Assembly (NCBI GenBank): GCA_963721115.1
Contig: CAVRIA010000008.1
Span: 124,001 to 188,000 of the forward strand
Source: CAVRIA01 sp963721115
Lineage (GTDB): Bacteria > Desulfobacterota > Binatia > HRBIN30 > CADEER01
Direction of reading: 5' to 3'
Length of the DNA stretch: 64,000 nt
Shown: positions 1-14,829 of the stretch, piece by piece
Layout: the number at the start of each line of letters is the position of its first letter
Position numbering within the stretch: position 1 is the first letter of the stretch
The notes under the pieces: model-generated
What the model was told of the DNA's origin: nothing
Seen by the model: the letters and a program-made list of their open reading frames with translations, nothing else
Databases searched by the model: none
Translations under genes and position numbers: made by a program

Positions 1-2
1 TC

Positions 3-3000
3 GGAGCCGGCGCCGGCGGGACGCGCGCCGTCGCCGCGAACGTCTACAACCAGGGGACGATCGAGATCGGCGCCGACACCCTGATCGGCGCCCCGCTCGG
101 GATCGTCGACAACTTCGGCGATCTGCACATTGCGGCGGGGGCGACGCTCACGGTCGACGAGAACGGGAACTTCTTCGGGCAGGGCGCCGGGAGTCTCGAC
201 ATCGAGGGCGCGTTCGCGCTACGCACCGGCACCTTCTACTTCGCCGGCGGCACCGTGACCGGTGTGCCGGCGATCACCGACAGCTACCTGAACCTGTCCA
301 CCGACGCCCCGCTGACCGCCGAGCTGCGCGGTACCACCACGCTCTACGGCAACGTCTCGGCATCACAGACCCTGATCGTGCACGACGCCGACGGGGCGGG
401 CGTTCTGCAGACCGACATCGGAACGTACCTGGGCAACGCCGGGACGATCGTCCTCGAGACGGTAGAGGGCCCCAACCCGGTATCCCTTCTGGTGCCGCAG
501 GGCAGCCTCGACAACCAGGGCACCATCACGGTCGCTGCGGGGACCGGTGGCGCCCGCACGATTGCGGCGGACCTCTTCAACGAGGGTATGCTGAGCCTCG
601 CCGTACCCACTGACCTCGTCTCGCAGGGGGCAGCCCACGCGAACAGCGGAACCATCGCGATCGCCGGCGATCCGTCGCCGGGGAGCCTCGCCGTCACCGG
701 CGACTTCTACCAGTTCTCCCCCGGAGCTCTGAACGTGCAGATCGGCGGCGTACCGCAGGCCGGCGATCCCATCTCGATCAGCGGCAACGCGGGCCTCGAC
801 GGCGCGCTGAACGTCGAAACGCTGGGCGATCTCTGCCCCGAGACGAGCTTCGAAGTCGTCGCCTACGGCTCGCACAGCGGAGAGTTCGCGTCGATCACCG
901 GTCTCGATCTGGGAGGTGGCGCGGAGCTCGTGCCGACGTACACGACGAGCGCCCTTCGGCTCGACCTCGCAGGCGCGCCGTGCTCCGGCACGCCGACCGA
1001 CACGGCGACGGCGACGGCGACGGATACGCCGGCGGAAACCGCGACGGCGACCGCCACGGCGAGCGAAACGCCGACCGCCACGCCCACCGAGACCGCGACA
1101 TCGACCACCAGCCCGACTCCGACGCCGACGGCGACCGAAACCTCGACCCCCACCCCCACGCCGACCTCGACGCCCCACGCCGGCACGCTCGACGAGACGT
1201 TCGGAGACGGCGGCCTGGTTCACACCGACTTCGGCGCCGGCAGCGAGGGGATCGAGGCGCTCGCCCTGCAGCCGGACGGCAAGCTCGTCGCGGCGGGCTA
1301 CGCCGCCGGACACGCGCACTTCGCCTTGGCGCGCTACGAGACCGACGGCAGTCTCGACGCCTCGTTCGGTATGGGGGGGAAGGTCACGGTCGAGATCACG
1401 CCCGGCAACCAGGAAGCGGCGCACGCACTCGCCGTCCAGCCGGACGGCAAGCTCGTCGTCGCCGGCGAGTCGATCGGCAGCCCTTCCTACTCGGACTTCG
1501 TCGTGGTGCGTCTCAACACCGACGGCAGCCTCGACCCGACTTTCGGCGGCGCCGGCAAGGTGACCACGCGCCTGCGCAACGTGAACGACCGCCTGCACGC
1601 GCTCGTGCTGCAGGCCGACGGGAAGATCGTCGTCGGCGGAGAATCGTACGACGGAAGCATCGGCGGGACGCACTTCGATTTCGCCCTGGTGCGCTACCGG
1701 GCGGACGGCTCGCTCGACACCGGATTCGGCAACGGAGGGATCGTCTACACCCAGATCGGGCCCTCGGCCGACTCGTGCTGGGCCCTGGCTCTGCAGTCGG
1801 ACGGCAGGATCGTCGCCGGTGGAAACACATACAACGCGGCGACGGACCACGACTTCGCCCTCGTCCGATACAACGCCAACGGCACTCTCGACACGACCTT
1901 CGGCAGCGGCGGCAAGGTGACGACCACGATCCTTCCGGGCTCGAACAGCTGGGACGTGCTCTATGCCCTGGCCCTGTCGCCCGACGGGAAGATCACCGCG
2001 GCGGGCCACACGACGAACATCGGGTGGGACTTCGCACTGGCGCGCTACGGCTCCGACGGCAGCCTCGATGCGAGCTTCGGCAACGGCGGTATCGTCACGG
2101 CGTTCCGGCCCTACGACGACGACGCGCGCGCGGTGCTGCTCCAGCCCGACGGCAAGGCCGTTGCCGGCGGCTTCGCCTTGCCGTCGTACGACTTCGCGCT
2201 CAACCGCTACAGCGCCGGCGGCAGCCTCGACCCGACGTTCGGCGACGGCGGGCTGGTCACCACCCAGTTCGGCCTCCATGCCGAGATCGCCCTGGACGAA
2301 ATCAACGCCATGGTCCTCCAGCCCGACGGACGGATCGTCGCGGCGGGCGTCACCGTCGGGGCCGACGGCACGCTCACCTTCGCCCTCGCCCGGTACCTCG
2401 GCGACTGCGGTAACGCGACGCTCGACCCCGGCGAGCAATGCGACGACGGCAATGTCGTCGACGGCGACGGCTGCGATGCGAACTGCACCGCCACCGGGTG
2501 CGGCAATGGCATCGTCACCGCGGGCGAGGAGTGCGACGACGGAAACCTCGACGACGGCGACGGCTGCTCTTCGAGCTGCCAGGTGCAGCCGACCTACACG
2601 CCTACGCCGACCGACACGGAGACATCGACGCCGACTCGGACCTCCACCGCGACGTTCACGGCGACCAGGACGCCCACGGTCACCGTCACAGCGACGGCGA
2701 CTCACACCCCGACCGCGACGTTCACGCCGCCGCCGACGTGGACCGCGACCCCGCCGCCGACTCCGACGGCTACCGGAACGCCGACATCGACCGCAACGCA
2801 TACCCCAACCGACACCCCGACGGCGACGCCGACCCCGACGCCCACCGGAACGCCGACGTCGACTGCGACCGATACTCCGACTCATACGCCGACCGCCACT
2901 CCCATCCCGACGCCGGTCTCCCACGCCGTCCTCTTCTTCTCCTGGGAGAGCGTCGGGAAGGGAACGACGAAGTACGCGCATCACTACGCCCTCGCCGGCG

Positions 3001-4076
3001 AGGACAAGACGAGCTTTGCGCTGCCGAGCGGCGGCAGGCTGAGCGATCTCGTCGTCACCTGTTCCGACCCGATCGCGACCGGCACCCATACGGTCACGCT
3101 GCGACAGAACGGTGTCGACACGTCACTCGGCTGCGTGCTCACCGGTGGCGTGTCGAGCTGCTCCGATGCGTTCGACGCGGTCGACTTCGCCGCGGCGGAT
3201 CGGCTGAACCTGAAGATCGTCAACAGCGCCTCTTCGCAGAAGCCCGCCTGCCGAGCCACGGCGACTCTCTCCGGCAACGGCGGCGGCGCCCCGCATGACA
3301 ACGTCGTCACCCTCCACACCGACCCCGAGTCCCCGGCCGCCGGTCGCTTCTGCGGCATGAACGTCTCGGCCGGCAACGGCGCGACGACCTGCACGAGCGC
3401 GAGCCCGGACGACGTGGCCATCGCCATGCCGAGCGGGGGAACGCTCACGGGGCTGGCGGTGGTGCTGAACAATACGCTGCCGAGCGCCAAGTCCGAGATC
3501 TATACGGTGCAGAACCTGACCACGGGAGCCGACATCGGCCTGTCGGTCTTGATCGGCGGCGACGAGGACGCAGCGAGCACGACCGTCTGCACGTCGAACT
3601 GCCTGTTCCTCGCCGGCGACCGTCTCGTCATCCGCTACGAGCGGGTCGGAACGGGCACGTCGCGCACGCGCTCGATCGCGCTCTCGTACACCGGCGCCGG
3701 CTCGGCGTTCACCTCGCGCAGCGCGCACTTCTCCTCGGGTCCCCGCTACGGCGGCTACCACCTCGCCTTCGACACGACGCAGGCCGGCGGCGCCGCCATC
3801 CGCATGGACCGAGCCGCCGTGCTGCGCAACCTCTACGTCGACTCGACGACGCTGCCTTCCGCCGCGTTCACCGTCACCGTGTGCTCGGGCGCTACCTCGC
3901 CGCCGAGCTGCGCCGGCGCGCGTCCGCGGTGCACGGTCGCCCTCGGCTCGACGAGCTGTAGCGACACGGGCAGCTCCGTTCCCGTGGCGGCAGGCGACTA
4001 CGTCGAGGTCGAGATCGGCGGCCAGGGCAACACGGCGGGCACCCTGGGATTCTCCTTCGAGATGGCGGAGCCGTAA
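3..4076 (+). CDS. Secreted delta-60 repeat / Cys-rich repeat protein, 5' end outside window
   Basis: The frame is open from the left edge, so the true start lies upstream. About 1357 residues are visible. Order seen: a repetitive beta-rich region with motifs such as NQGTI and NFGDL; a Thr-Pro linker (nt 990-1178); seven delta-60 repeats (nt about 1180-2400), each with a GSLDxxFG motif followed by QPDGK(L/I)VxAG and FALARY; two Myxococcus-type Cys-rich repeats with CDDGN..DGDGC (nt 2400-2580); a second Thr-Pro linker (nt 2590-2915); and a Cys-containing C-terminal domain of about 380 residues that I do not recognise. Delta-60 repeats are predicted to form beta-propellers. The low-Lys, Thr/Pro-linked architecture is typical of exported surface proteins in myxobacteria-like and Binatota-like lineages. 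No sorting signal is visible at the C terminus, and ligand and function are unknown. The stop is TAA at 4074-4076. Confidence 0.9.
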   Translation, partial: GAGAGGTRAVAANVYNQGTIEIGADTLIGAPLGIVDNFGDLHIAAGATLTVDENGNFFGQGAGSLDIEGAFALRTGTFYFAGGTVTGVPAITDSYLNLSTDAPLTAELRGTTTLYGNVSASQTLIVHDADGAGVLQTDIGTYLGNAGTIVLETVEGPNPVSLLVPQGSLDNQGTITVAAGTGGARTIAADLFNEGMLSLAVPTDLVSQGAAHANSGTIAIAGDPSPGSLAVTGDFYQFSPGALNVQIGGVPQAGDPISISGNAGLDGALNVETLGDLCPETSFEVVAYGSHSGEFASITGLDLGGGAELVPTYTTSALRLDLAGAPCSGTPTDTATATATDTPAETATATATASETPTATPTETATSTTSPTPTPTATETSTPTPTPTSTPHAGTLDETFGDGGLVHTDFGAGSEGIEALALQPDGKLVAAGYAAGHAHFALARYETDGSLDASFGMGGKVTVEITPGNQEAAHALAVQPDGKLVVAGESIGSPSYSDFVVVRLNTDGSLDPTFGGAGKVTTRLRNVNDRLHALVLQADGKIVVGGESYDGSIGGTHFDFALVRYRADGSLDTGFGNGGIVYTQIGPSADSCWALALQSDGRIVAGGNTYNAATDHDFALVRYNANGTLDTTFGSGGKVTTTILPGSNSWDVLYALALSPDGKITAAGHTTNIGWDFALARYGSDGSLDASFGNGGIVTAFRPYDDDARAVLLQPDGKAVAGGFALPSYDFALNRYSAGGSLDPTFGDGGLVTTQFGLHAEIALDEINAMVLQPDGRIVAAGVTVGADGTLTFALARYLGDCGNATLDPGEQCDDGNVVDGDGCDANCTATGCGNGIVTAGEECDDGNLDDGDGCSSSCQVQPTYTPTPTDTETSTPTRTSTATFTATRTPTVTVTATATHTPTATFTPPPTWTATPPPTPTATGTPTSTATHTPTDTPTATPTPTPTGTPTSTATDTPTHTPTATPIPTPVSHAVLFFSWESVGKGTTKYAHHYALAGEDKTSFALPSGGRLSDLVVTCSDPIATGTHTVTLRQNGVDTSLGCVLTGGVSSCSDAFDAVDFAAADRLNLKIVNSASSQKPACRATATLSGNGGGAPHDNVVTLHTDPESPAAGRFCGMNVSAGNGATTCTSASPDDVAIAMPSGGTLTGLAVVLNNTLPSAKSEIYTVQNLTTGADIGLSVLIGGDEDAASTTVCTSNCLFLAGDRLVIRYERVGTGTSRTRSIALSYTGAGSAFTSRSAHFSSGPRYGGYHLAFDTTQAGGAAIRMDRAAVLRNLYVDSTTLPSAAFTVTVCSGATSPPSCAGARPRCTVALGSTSCSDTGSSVPVAAGDYVEVEIGGQGNTAGTLGFSFEMAEP

Positions 4077-4109
4077 AATCGACAGTCTCGCGGGAGAGGA
4101 AACCCAGGT

Positions 4110-6693
4110 TCAGCTTGCCGGAAGCAGGCGCGCGTGCACGTCGGCGGGCGACGGCCGCGGCGTGAGGGGCCGGGGGTGGCCGTCGCGCCAGTCCTCGAGC
4201 AGGTTGGCGTAAAAGGGCGAGCTCGGCCAGCCGCTCTCGCCGCCGGCCATGGTGAAGATGGCTGCCCAGGGATCGGCCATGTCGACCGTGATGCGCAGCA
4301 GAGGGCCGACCGTGGGGCGCATGTGGCGGCGATCGGAGCGCGGGTACTGCTGCTTGAATACGGTCTCGGTATCGCCGCCGATGGTCAGAGGCGGGCTGTT
4401 GAGCAGGCGTCCGAGGATGCCGTCGTTGGAGGCGAACAGGTGGCGCAGCACGAACGGCCGCACGGTTCCCCACTTCCAGGCGTCCATGTTCGCTCCCCAG
4501 CGCTCGGTTCCGTCGGCGACGGCGTCGGCGAACGACGCCCGCACGATGTCGGCGCGCGTCTCCACGGCGGGCGTGGTGACGTCGTCCCACACCGGGTCGT
4601 CGGCCGGCCGGCGCGGCAGCCACTGTGCGTCCGCCTCGAACTGCAGGAGCGACTGCACATACTGCCACACCTCGCCGTGTGGGCCGCCGGGAACGTCGTC
4701 GGCGAGGGCGCGGTCGAGCAGCGCGTTGGTCCACAGGACATAGAGCGTCGCGGCGCTCGAGTCGGTGCTCATCGAGCCGTCCCAGGTGCAGAGCAGGCGG
4801 CGCGCACCGCGGAGCGCCGCCGTGTCCCCGTCGCGATCCGCACAGAGATCCGCCCCGAGAGTCCGCCGCACGAGCGGCCAGCGCTCGTACTTGGTGTCGA
4901 GCTCGATCGCGGCGGATCTCACCGCGGTGAGGCCTGCCCTTCTGCATCTCCTTCTGCAGGCGTGCGGAGATGCGCAGAAAGCGGTTCGGATCGGCGGCGT
5001 CGACGTTGTACGTAGTCGGAAAGCGACTGGACGGCACGATCTGGTTGTTTGCGGTCGCGAGCCAGCCGCGCGTCGGATCGGTCGATGCCGGCAGGTCGCT
5101 CTTCGGAACGAAGCCCTGCCAGTCGTAGCGGCGCAGCCAGCCCGGAACCGGGAAGGTGCCGCGCCAGCCGTGGCGCACCGGAACCAGGCACGGGCTTCGA
5201 TAGCCGATGTTGCCGTCGGCGTCGGCGAACACCCAGCTCGAGCAGCCGAGGTCGAGAAGGGAGATGCCGGCGGCGAACTCCCCGCCGTTGCGGGCGCGAT
5301 TGATCGCCCGCGCGCCGTCGAGGTCGGTGCCGCGTCCGAGCGGCGGCAAGCGCAGAGCCGTGAGCGGAATTCTGCCGGCCAGAAACGGATCGAGGTCGTT
5401 CAGCAGGGGGCCGTCGCGGGTGAAGCGGACGGTGACGCGAACGGGGGAGCCGCCCTTCACGTCGAACACCTCGGTGCGGCGCTCGAAAGGGACGAACTCG
5501 CCCTCCAGCTCGTAGCCGTCCTCCGTCTCGCCGCGCTCCATCTTGGTGCGCCCGCGATGCACGACCAGGTCCTGTCGGTCGACGTGGTTGGTGGTCGCGC
5601 CCCACGCCACGTGCCCGTTGTGGCCGAACACGACCCGGTGCAGGCCGGGAAGCGTGAAGCCGGCCGTCCGGCTGCCCGGGAACTCGATGTCCACGCCCCA
5701 GGCCATCGGCGGGTTCAGGTGCGGCAGGTGCGGGTCGGAGGAGAGGATCGGCTTTCCGGAGGCGGTATACCCGCCGGCGACGACCCAGTTGTTGCTGGCG
5801 CTCCAGCCGTCGCGGAAGAGATCCGCCAGCGTCCCCAGGTCCGCCATCGCCAGCATGTCTCCCGGCGGCACGGGCGCGGACGCCTCGCCCGCGGGGCTCG
5901 CGTCGGCGGCGCCCTGAGCGCACAGCGCGTCCAGCGCCTGCGCCAGCTCCGGCGGCACGGCCGGCTGCGGCGGGTAGTGCTCGCGGCGCAGGTCCTCGTC
6001 GGGCAAGGCGTACACGTCGGCCTCGATGTCCTGCGGCCACACCCGCTCGGCGGCGTCGAGACCCGACGCGCAGGCGATGACCAGGCGGCGGATCTCCCGG
6101 TCCCAGTTGCCGCCCAGGCCGTGCATGACCATCAGGTAGATCGACAGCGAGTCGTACGGCGTCCACGGCTGGACCTTGTCGACGCCCAGCAGGCGGTGCT
6201 CGAGCGAGCGGTGCCCTTCGGCGATCCAGGCGTTGATGCCGCGCACGAAGGCCTGTAGGGCGAGCCGCTCCTCGGCCGAGGTGCGCTCGTACAGAAGGCG
6301 CGCCTGATCGCGGAAGCCGAGGAAGCGGTTCATGCGGTCGGCGTCGAGGGCGCTGCGGTCGCCGAACGGCCGGTTGCCGATGAGCGCGGCCAGCTCGCCG
6401 CGCGCGAGGTGGCGGAAGATGTCGAGCTGCGCCAGCCGGTCGCGCGCCTGCAGATACCCTTCGGCCAGCAGGGCGTCGTGCTCGTCGCCCGCCGAGATCT
6501 TCCACAGCCCGTCCGGCCGGCGCACGACCTCGACCGGCGCGTGGAGGTCCGGCAGTCGATGCGCGTCGCCGTCCGCGAACTGCGGGTAGTCGGGAACGAG
6601 GGCATAGCGTACCAGCTCGACCGCCTGGCACCCCGCACACAGGGCGAGCAGCGCGCCCAGCGCGCCCGCGCGAATCCTGGCTGTTCCCCTCAC
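4110..6693 (-). CDS. Penicillin acylase (amidase) family lipoprotein, one frameshift
   Basis: Ntn-hydrolase of the penicillin amidase family (S45), which hydrolyses amide bonds, for example in acyl-homoserine lactones or beta-lactam side chains. The GTG at 6693 is preferred because GGGGGAG lies just upstream and the product then begins with a short lipoprotein signal ending LALCAGC. An upstream TTG at 6741 is less likely. The expected autoprocessing site is visible as WSASNNWV, where the Ser before NNW would be the nucleophile of the beta chain. FGHNGHVAWGATT and SSDPHL are also family motifs. The frame changes at about 4930-4945: upstream it ends in ARLQKEMQKGR, and the continuation AAIELDTKYERW runs to the stop at 4110. 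Both sides match the same family, so I read this as a sequence error or recent mutation. The substrate cannot be assigned. Confidence 0.85.
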
Positions 6694-6762
6694 TGGCTCC
6701 GGCTCCCCCCCGCGGGCACATAGCGCACCCGCCGTGGACAAGCCAGGAAACGCCGGAACTGC

Positions 6763-6796
6763 GGGTTGTTGGGTTGTTGAGTTGTTGGTTGTTGGG
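6763..6796. repeat. GTTGTTG short tandem repeat
   Basis: Degenerate direct repeats of GGTTGTTG and GTTGTTGA lie in the gap between the divergent 5' end of the acylase gene and the 3' end of the yej operon. They resemble the left arm of the inverted repeat at 50726-50831. No reverse-complement arm is visible nearby. Confidence 0.6.
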
Positions 6797-6857
6797 AATC
6801 AAAGGTCAGCGGTCTCGACCTTTCGGGAAGGCGCCGCGGGGGGGAGAGAATCGGCAT

Positions 6858-6948
6858 TGTGGTGCAGGCCTCCGGCCTGCATAGCGGTCCACCGGACCGC
6901 TAACCTCCCTCCCACCCAACTCCGTGCAGGCGGGACGCCCGCACCACA
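6858..6948. repeat. Compound palindromic repeat (REP-like)
   Basis: The element is bounded by perfect inverted ends TGTGGTGC (6858-6865) and GCACCACA (6941-6948). It contains two perfect nested hairpins: GCAGGCC-TCC-GGCCTGC (6864-6880) and TAGCGGTCC-ACC-GGACCGCTA (6882-6902). It sits 10 bp after the stop codon of the yej operon, on its downstream side, so the transcript could end in these hairpins. No T-run follows, so it is better called a repeat than a classical terminator. Confidence 0.65.
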
Positions 6949-6958
6949 ACAAGGCCGG

Positions 6959-9702
<2,744 letters not shown>

Positions 9703-9706
<4 letters not shown>

Positions 9707-10814
9707 ACCTCGCGGCTCTCGAAATCGATGCGCGGGTCGACGGCGACGTAGGTGAGGTCCTCGACCAGCTTCATGACCAGGCCGAGCAGGGTGAAGAAGT
9801 ACAAGGTGCCGAAGATGACCGGGTAGTCGCGGTTGATCGCCGCCTCGAAGCCGAGCAGCCCGAGCCCGTCGAGCGAGAAGATCACCTCGGTGAGCAGGCC
9901 GGCGGTGAACAGAATGCTGATGAATGCCGCGGGGAAGCCCGCGATGACGATGAGCATGGCGTTGCGGAAGACGTGCCCGTACAGGACCCGGCGCTCGCTC
10001 AACCCCTTGGCGCGCGCGGTCAGCACGTACTGCTGATTGATCTGGTCGAGGAACGAGTTCTTGGTCAGCATCGTCAGCCCGGCGAAGCCCGCGATCACCA
10101 TCGACAGGATCGGCAGCGTCATGTGCCAGGCGTAGTCGAGGATCTTGTGCCACCAGTCGAGGCGGCTCCAGTCGTCGGAGACCAGACCGCGCAGCGGAAA
10201 CCAGTCCAGGTAACGCCCGCCGGCGAACAGCACGATCAGCAGGATGGCGAACAGGAAGCCGGGAACGGCGTTGCCGACGATCACCACGCCCGAGGTCCAG
10301 ACGTCGAAGCGCGAGCCGTCGCGCACCGCCTTGGCGATGCCGAGCGGGATGGAGATCAGGTAGACGAGGAGCGTGGTCCACAGCCCGAGCGAGATCGACA
10401 CCGGCATCTTCTCGAGCACCAGGCCGACCACGGAGCGGTCGCGGAAGAAGCTCTTGCCGAAGTCGAAGCGCGCGAAGTTGCCCACCATCAGCAGGAAGCG
10501 CTGCCAGGCCGGCTTGTCGAAGCCGAACTGGTGCTCGAGCTGCTTGATGAACTGCGGGTCGAGCCCCTCGCGCGCCGCGGTACTTCCCGATCACCCCCTG
10601 GGCCGCCGAGCCCGGACGTCTTGCCGCCTCCCACCTCGCCCTCCCCGCCGCCGCTGAAGCGCGCGGTGGCGCGCACCTGCGTGCCCTTGACGCGCGCCAG
10701 CACCTGCTCGATCGGGCCGCCGGGGGCGGCGTTGATGATGACGAAGTTCAACACCATGACCCCGAGCAGGGTGGGAATCAGGAGGAGCAGGCGGCGGAGG
10801 ATGTAGGCGGCCAT
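9703..10814 (-). CDS. yejB: ABC transporter permease, YejB type, with frameshifts
   Basis: Inner-membrane permease of the Yej peptide importer. The N terminus MAAYILRRLLLLIPTLLG is read from 10814. The body, from FDKPAWQRFLLMVGNFARFD to FESREV, is read in another frame down to TGA at 9703. Between them, near 10574 and about 10598, one or two extra bases break the frame: KYRGAR and EGLDPQFIKQ can be joined by removing one C. Family features include the TM1 leader, the DFGKSFF motif and the EAA-loop region ending FGTLYFFTLLGLVMKL. It lies between yejA and the yejEF fusion, overlapping the latter by 4 nt. The frameshifts fall inside a patch of similar indels that also affects yejA, so a sequencing error is more likely than decay. 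Confidence 0.8.
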
Positions 10815-10881
10815 GGTCTGGGTCGTTGCCGGTCGGCACCGCCGCCGGCCGGTGAAGATCCGGCCGGACCGCGGCGGGGCT

Positions 10882-12740
10882 CTACTTCTTCTGGAGCTCC
10901 TTCTTGCGCTCGGCGAGACTGGCGGCCTTCTCCGGATGGACCCACCAGGCGTCGAACTGGAAACCCTGCAGGGGCGTCACGGCGGGGCGGCCGAACTTGT
11001 CCCAGAAGGCGACGCGGTCGTAGCCGATGTACTACTGCGGGATCGACGTACTCGCGCCATTGCAGGACCCGGTCGAGCGCGTGCACGGCGGTCACCAGGC
11101 CCGGCGCGGTCCGAGGCGGCGACGATCTTCTCGATCAGCTCGTCGATCGACCGGATCCTTGATGCCGATCAGGTTGTCGCTGCCCTTGCGATCGGCGGCG
11201 TCGGATCCCCAGTAGCCGCGCTGCTCGTTGCCGGGGGAGAGAGACTGCGGCCAGCTTCCGACCACGATGTCGAAGTCGAAGTCGTCGAGGCGGCGCCGGT
11301 ACTGGGCCGAGTCGACGGTGCGCACCTTGGCGTCGATTCCCAGGCGCTCCAGGTTCTTGATGAAGGGCAGCGTGATGCGCTCGAAGAGCGGCTCGACCAG
11401 AAGGATCTCGAACTTCATCACCTGCCCGGTCTTCTGGTTGGTGAGCAGGCGCGTCTTCGGGATCGATGTGCCAGCCGGCGCCGCGCAGGATCTCGACCGC
11501 CCGGCGCAGGTTGGCGCGGATGTCGCCCGAGGCGTCGGTCTTCGGCGGCTGGTACTCCTTGCGTGAACACCTCGTCGGGGACGCGGCCGCGGTAGGGCTC
11601 CAGAAGCGCCAGCTCCTGCGGGCTCGGCAGGCCGGTCGCCGCCAGCTCGGAGTTGTCGAAGTAGCTGCGCGTGCGCGTGTACTGGCCGTAGAAGAGCGTC
11701 TTGTTCGTCCACTCGAAGTCGAACGCGTACGCCATGCGCCTCGCGCACCCGGCGGTCCTGGAAGAGCGGCCGCCGGATGTTGAACGCGATAGGCCTGCAT
11801 GCCGGCGGGGCGGTCGTTGGGGATCTCTTCCTTGACGAGCGCGCCGCTGCGCACGGCGGGGACGTCGTAGGAGGTCGCCCAGTCCTTGGCCGACATCTCC
11901 TGGCGGAAGTCGTAGTCGCCGGCCTTGAACGCCTCCAGCGCGACGGTCGAGTCGCGGTAGTAGTCGAAGCGGATGGCGCCGAAGTTGTTGCGCCCGGCGT
12001 TCACCGCGAGGTCCTTGCCCCAGTAGTCGTCGACGCGCCGGTACCTCACCCAACGGCCGGCCTCGAAGCCGTCGATCTTGTAGGGGCCGCTGCCGAGCGG
12101 GGGCACCAGGGTGGTGTCGCCGAAGCTCTTGCCCCGCCCAGTAGTGCTTGGGGAGGACGACGAGCTGGCCGACGATCAGCGGCAGCTCGCGGTTCTCGCC
12201 CGGCTTGAACGTGAACTTCACGCTTCGCTCGCCCGGTCTTCTCGACCGCGGCGACGCTGGGCGTAGTAGGCGCGGTAGAAGGGGTGGCTCTCGGCGCAGC
12301 GTGTCGAACGTCCAGACGACGTCGTCGGCCGTGACCGGCTTGCCGTCGTGCCAGCGCGCCTCCTTGCGCAGCGTGAACGCCACCCAGGAGCGATCGGCCG
12401 GGACCTCGACCTTCTCGGCCAGCAGGCCGTACTCGCTGAAGGGCTCGTCCGCCGACGGCACCAGCAGGGTGTCGTAGATCTCGTTCAGGCCCGCGGCCGG
12501 GTTTCCCTTGATGATGAAGGGGTTGAAGCTGTCGAAGGTGCCGGTCGCGGCCAGCTTCACCTCGCCGCCCTTCGGCGCCGCCGGGTTGGTGTAGTCGAAG
12601 TGGGTGAAATCCGGCCCGTACTTGAGGTCGCCGTACATCGCGATGCCGGGGCCGGTGTACACGTCGCCGGCCGCGACGGCGGGGCGAGGGAGAAGGAAGA
12701 GCACGGGCAGGGCGCTGCACAAGGCGACGATGGCTCGCAT
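10882..12740 (-). CDS. yejA: Periplasmic peptide-binding protein, YejA type, multiple frameshifts
   Basis: Extracellular solute-binding protein (SBP family 5), first gene of the yejA-B-EF operon. The ATG at 12740 starts a signal peptide (MRAIVALCSALPVLFLL...AVAA). The mature N terminus reads YGDLKYGPDFTHFDYTNP and KGGEVKLAATGTFDSFNPF, a typical YejA beginning. Further recognisable blocks occur in changing frames: SGPYKIDGFEAGRWV, YYRDSTVALEAFKAG, DFDIVVGSWPQS, and the end LAERKKELQKK with stop at 10882. I count frame changes near 12320, 12230, 12130, 11790, 11740, 11570, 11470, 11150, 11105 and 11040. Blocks join cleanly if single extra bases are removed, and the length then matches the usual 600 residues or so. 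The protein should bind oligopeptides in the periplasm and deliver them to YejB/YejEF. Confidence 0.75.
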
Positions 12741-12868
12741 GCAGACGTGGATAATGCACGCGGCGCCGTGCCGCAATGCGAGGTCGGCGGGAGCCCGGCC
12801 GCGAAGCGCTGCGGGCGAGGTCGGCCTGGGATGCCCGGCTAGTTTCCGTGTCGAAATGCCCCGGTTGC

Positions 12869-12986
12869 GCCTTCGACGAGCTCAGGCTGAGCGGAACCGG
12901 CTGAGCCTTCGACAAGCTCAGGCTGAGCGGAAAAGCCTTGAAAACAAAGGCCTGAAGACCGCTCATGCTGAGCTCGTCGAAGCATG
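12869..12986. repeat. Three copies of a CTTCGACGAGCTCAGG-type intergenic repeat
   Basis: Two direct copies (12869-12896 and 12905-12931) read GCCTTCGAC(G/A)AGCTCAGG then CTGAGCGGA. A third copy lies inverted at 12959-12986. They fill part of the 486-bp gap (12741-13226) between yejA and the sigma-54 activator gene. Apart from these repeats I see no gene in that gap, only the presumed promoter regions of the two divergent genes. This repeat type is common as dispersed intergenic copies in many GC-rich bacteria. Confidence 0.7.
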
Positions 12987-13226
12987 AAGCTCATTTTCGA
13001 GACAGAAGCCAGCTACGGGCCCGCGGCTCGCTCGACCTGCAGGCTCGGCGTCGCGAAGGCGAGCTCGGGCCCGCTGCCGGTCGGGGTCTCGAGGCGGCCT
13101 GCCGGAAACTGCGACACCAGCGAACGCCGACGCCTCGGTCTGGAAGCAGGTGGTGGCCCGTCTGGCAACCACCCGACCTTTGGTCTATTCTAAGTCAGCT
13201 CGTTTCTCGTAAACGCGCCCACACAT

Positions 13227-14588
<1,362 letters not shown>

Positions 14589-14791
14589 GGACGGGCGACG
14601 CCTCGCACGGCTGTTCCCTCTCGGACTCGCCCTCCCCGAATCCTTCCCCCGAGCACCCCGGACACTCGCAACGACTCCGGCACTCTGGCGGGCCGACTCC
14701 CTTTGTAATTCGGGATCGACACTTTCGGCAGTTCTACGGCACGAGGTCGCTCCGAGACCGGTGGGCGGCGCGAGAGCTGCGCCGGCGCTCC

Positions 14792-14806
14792 TGGCATCTG
14801 ATCTGC
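14792..14806 (+). promoter_or_regulatory. Candidate sigma-54 promoter before lone receiver gene
   Basis: TGGCATCTGATCTGC has the invariant GG-N10-GC spacing and a good -24 element, but the -12 element is CTGC instead of TTGC. Predicted transcription would start near 14818, leaving a very short leader before the ATG at 14830. It is the weakest of the three sites in this cluster. Confidence 0.35.
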
Positions 14807-14829
14807 AGGTGTATTGGGCGGGAGACCAT

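Noticed and set aside
863..1186. Val-Gly-Val repeat frame antisense to the Thr-Pro linker
   Set aside because: It is the complement of ACN-CCN codons; no start context or family.
363..3089. Very long minus-strand open frame opposite the delta-60 protein gene
   Set aside because: It is a by-product of GC-rich repeats and Thr-Pro codons; its translation is Arg/Gly/Val-rich low-complexity sequence without domains, while the plus strand encodes clear families.
12984..13193. Small plus-strand gene before the sigma-54 activator
   Set aside because: Starts inside a dispersed repeat, has no ribosome-binding site and no family resemblance.
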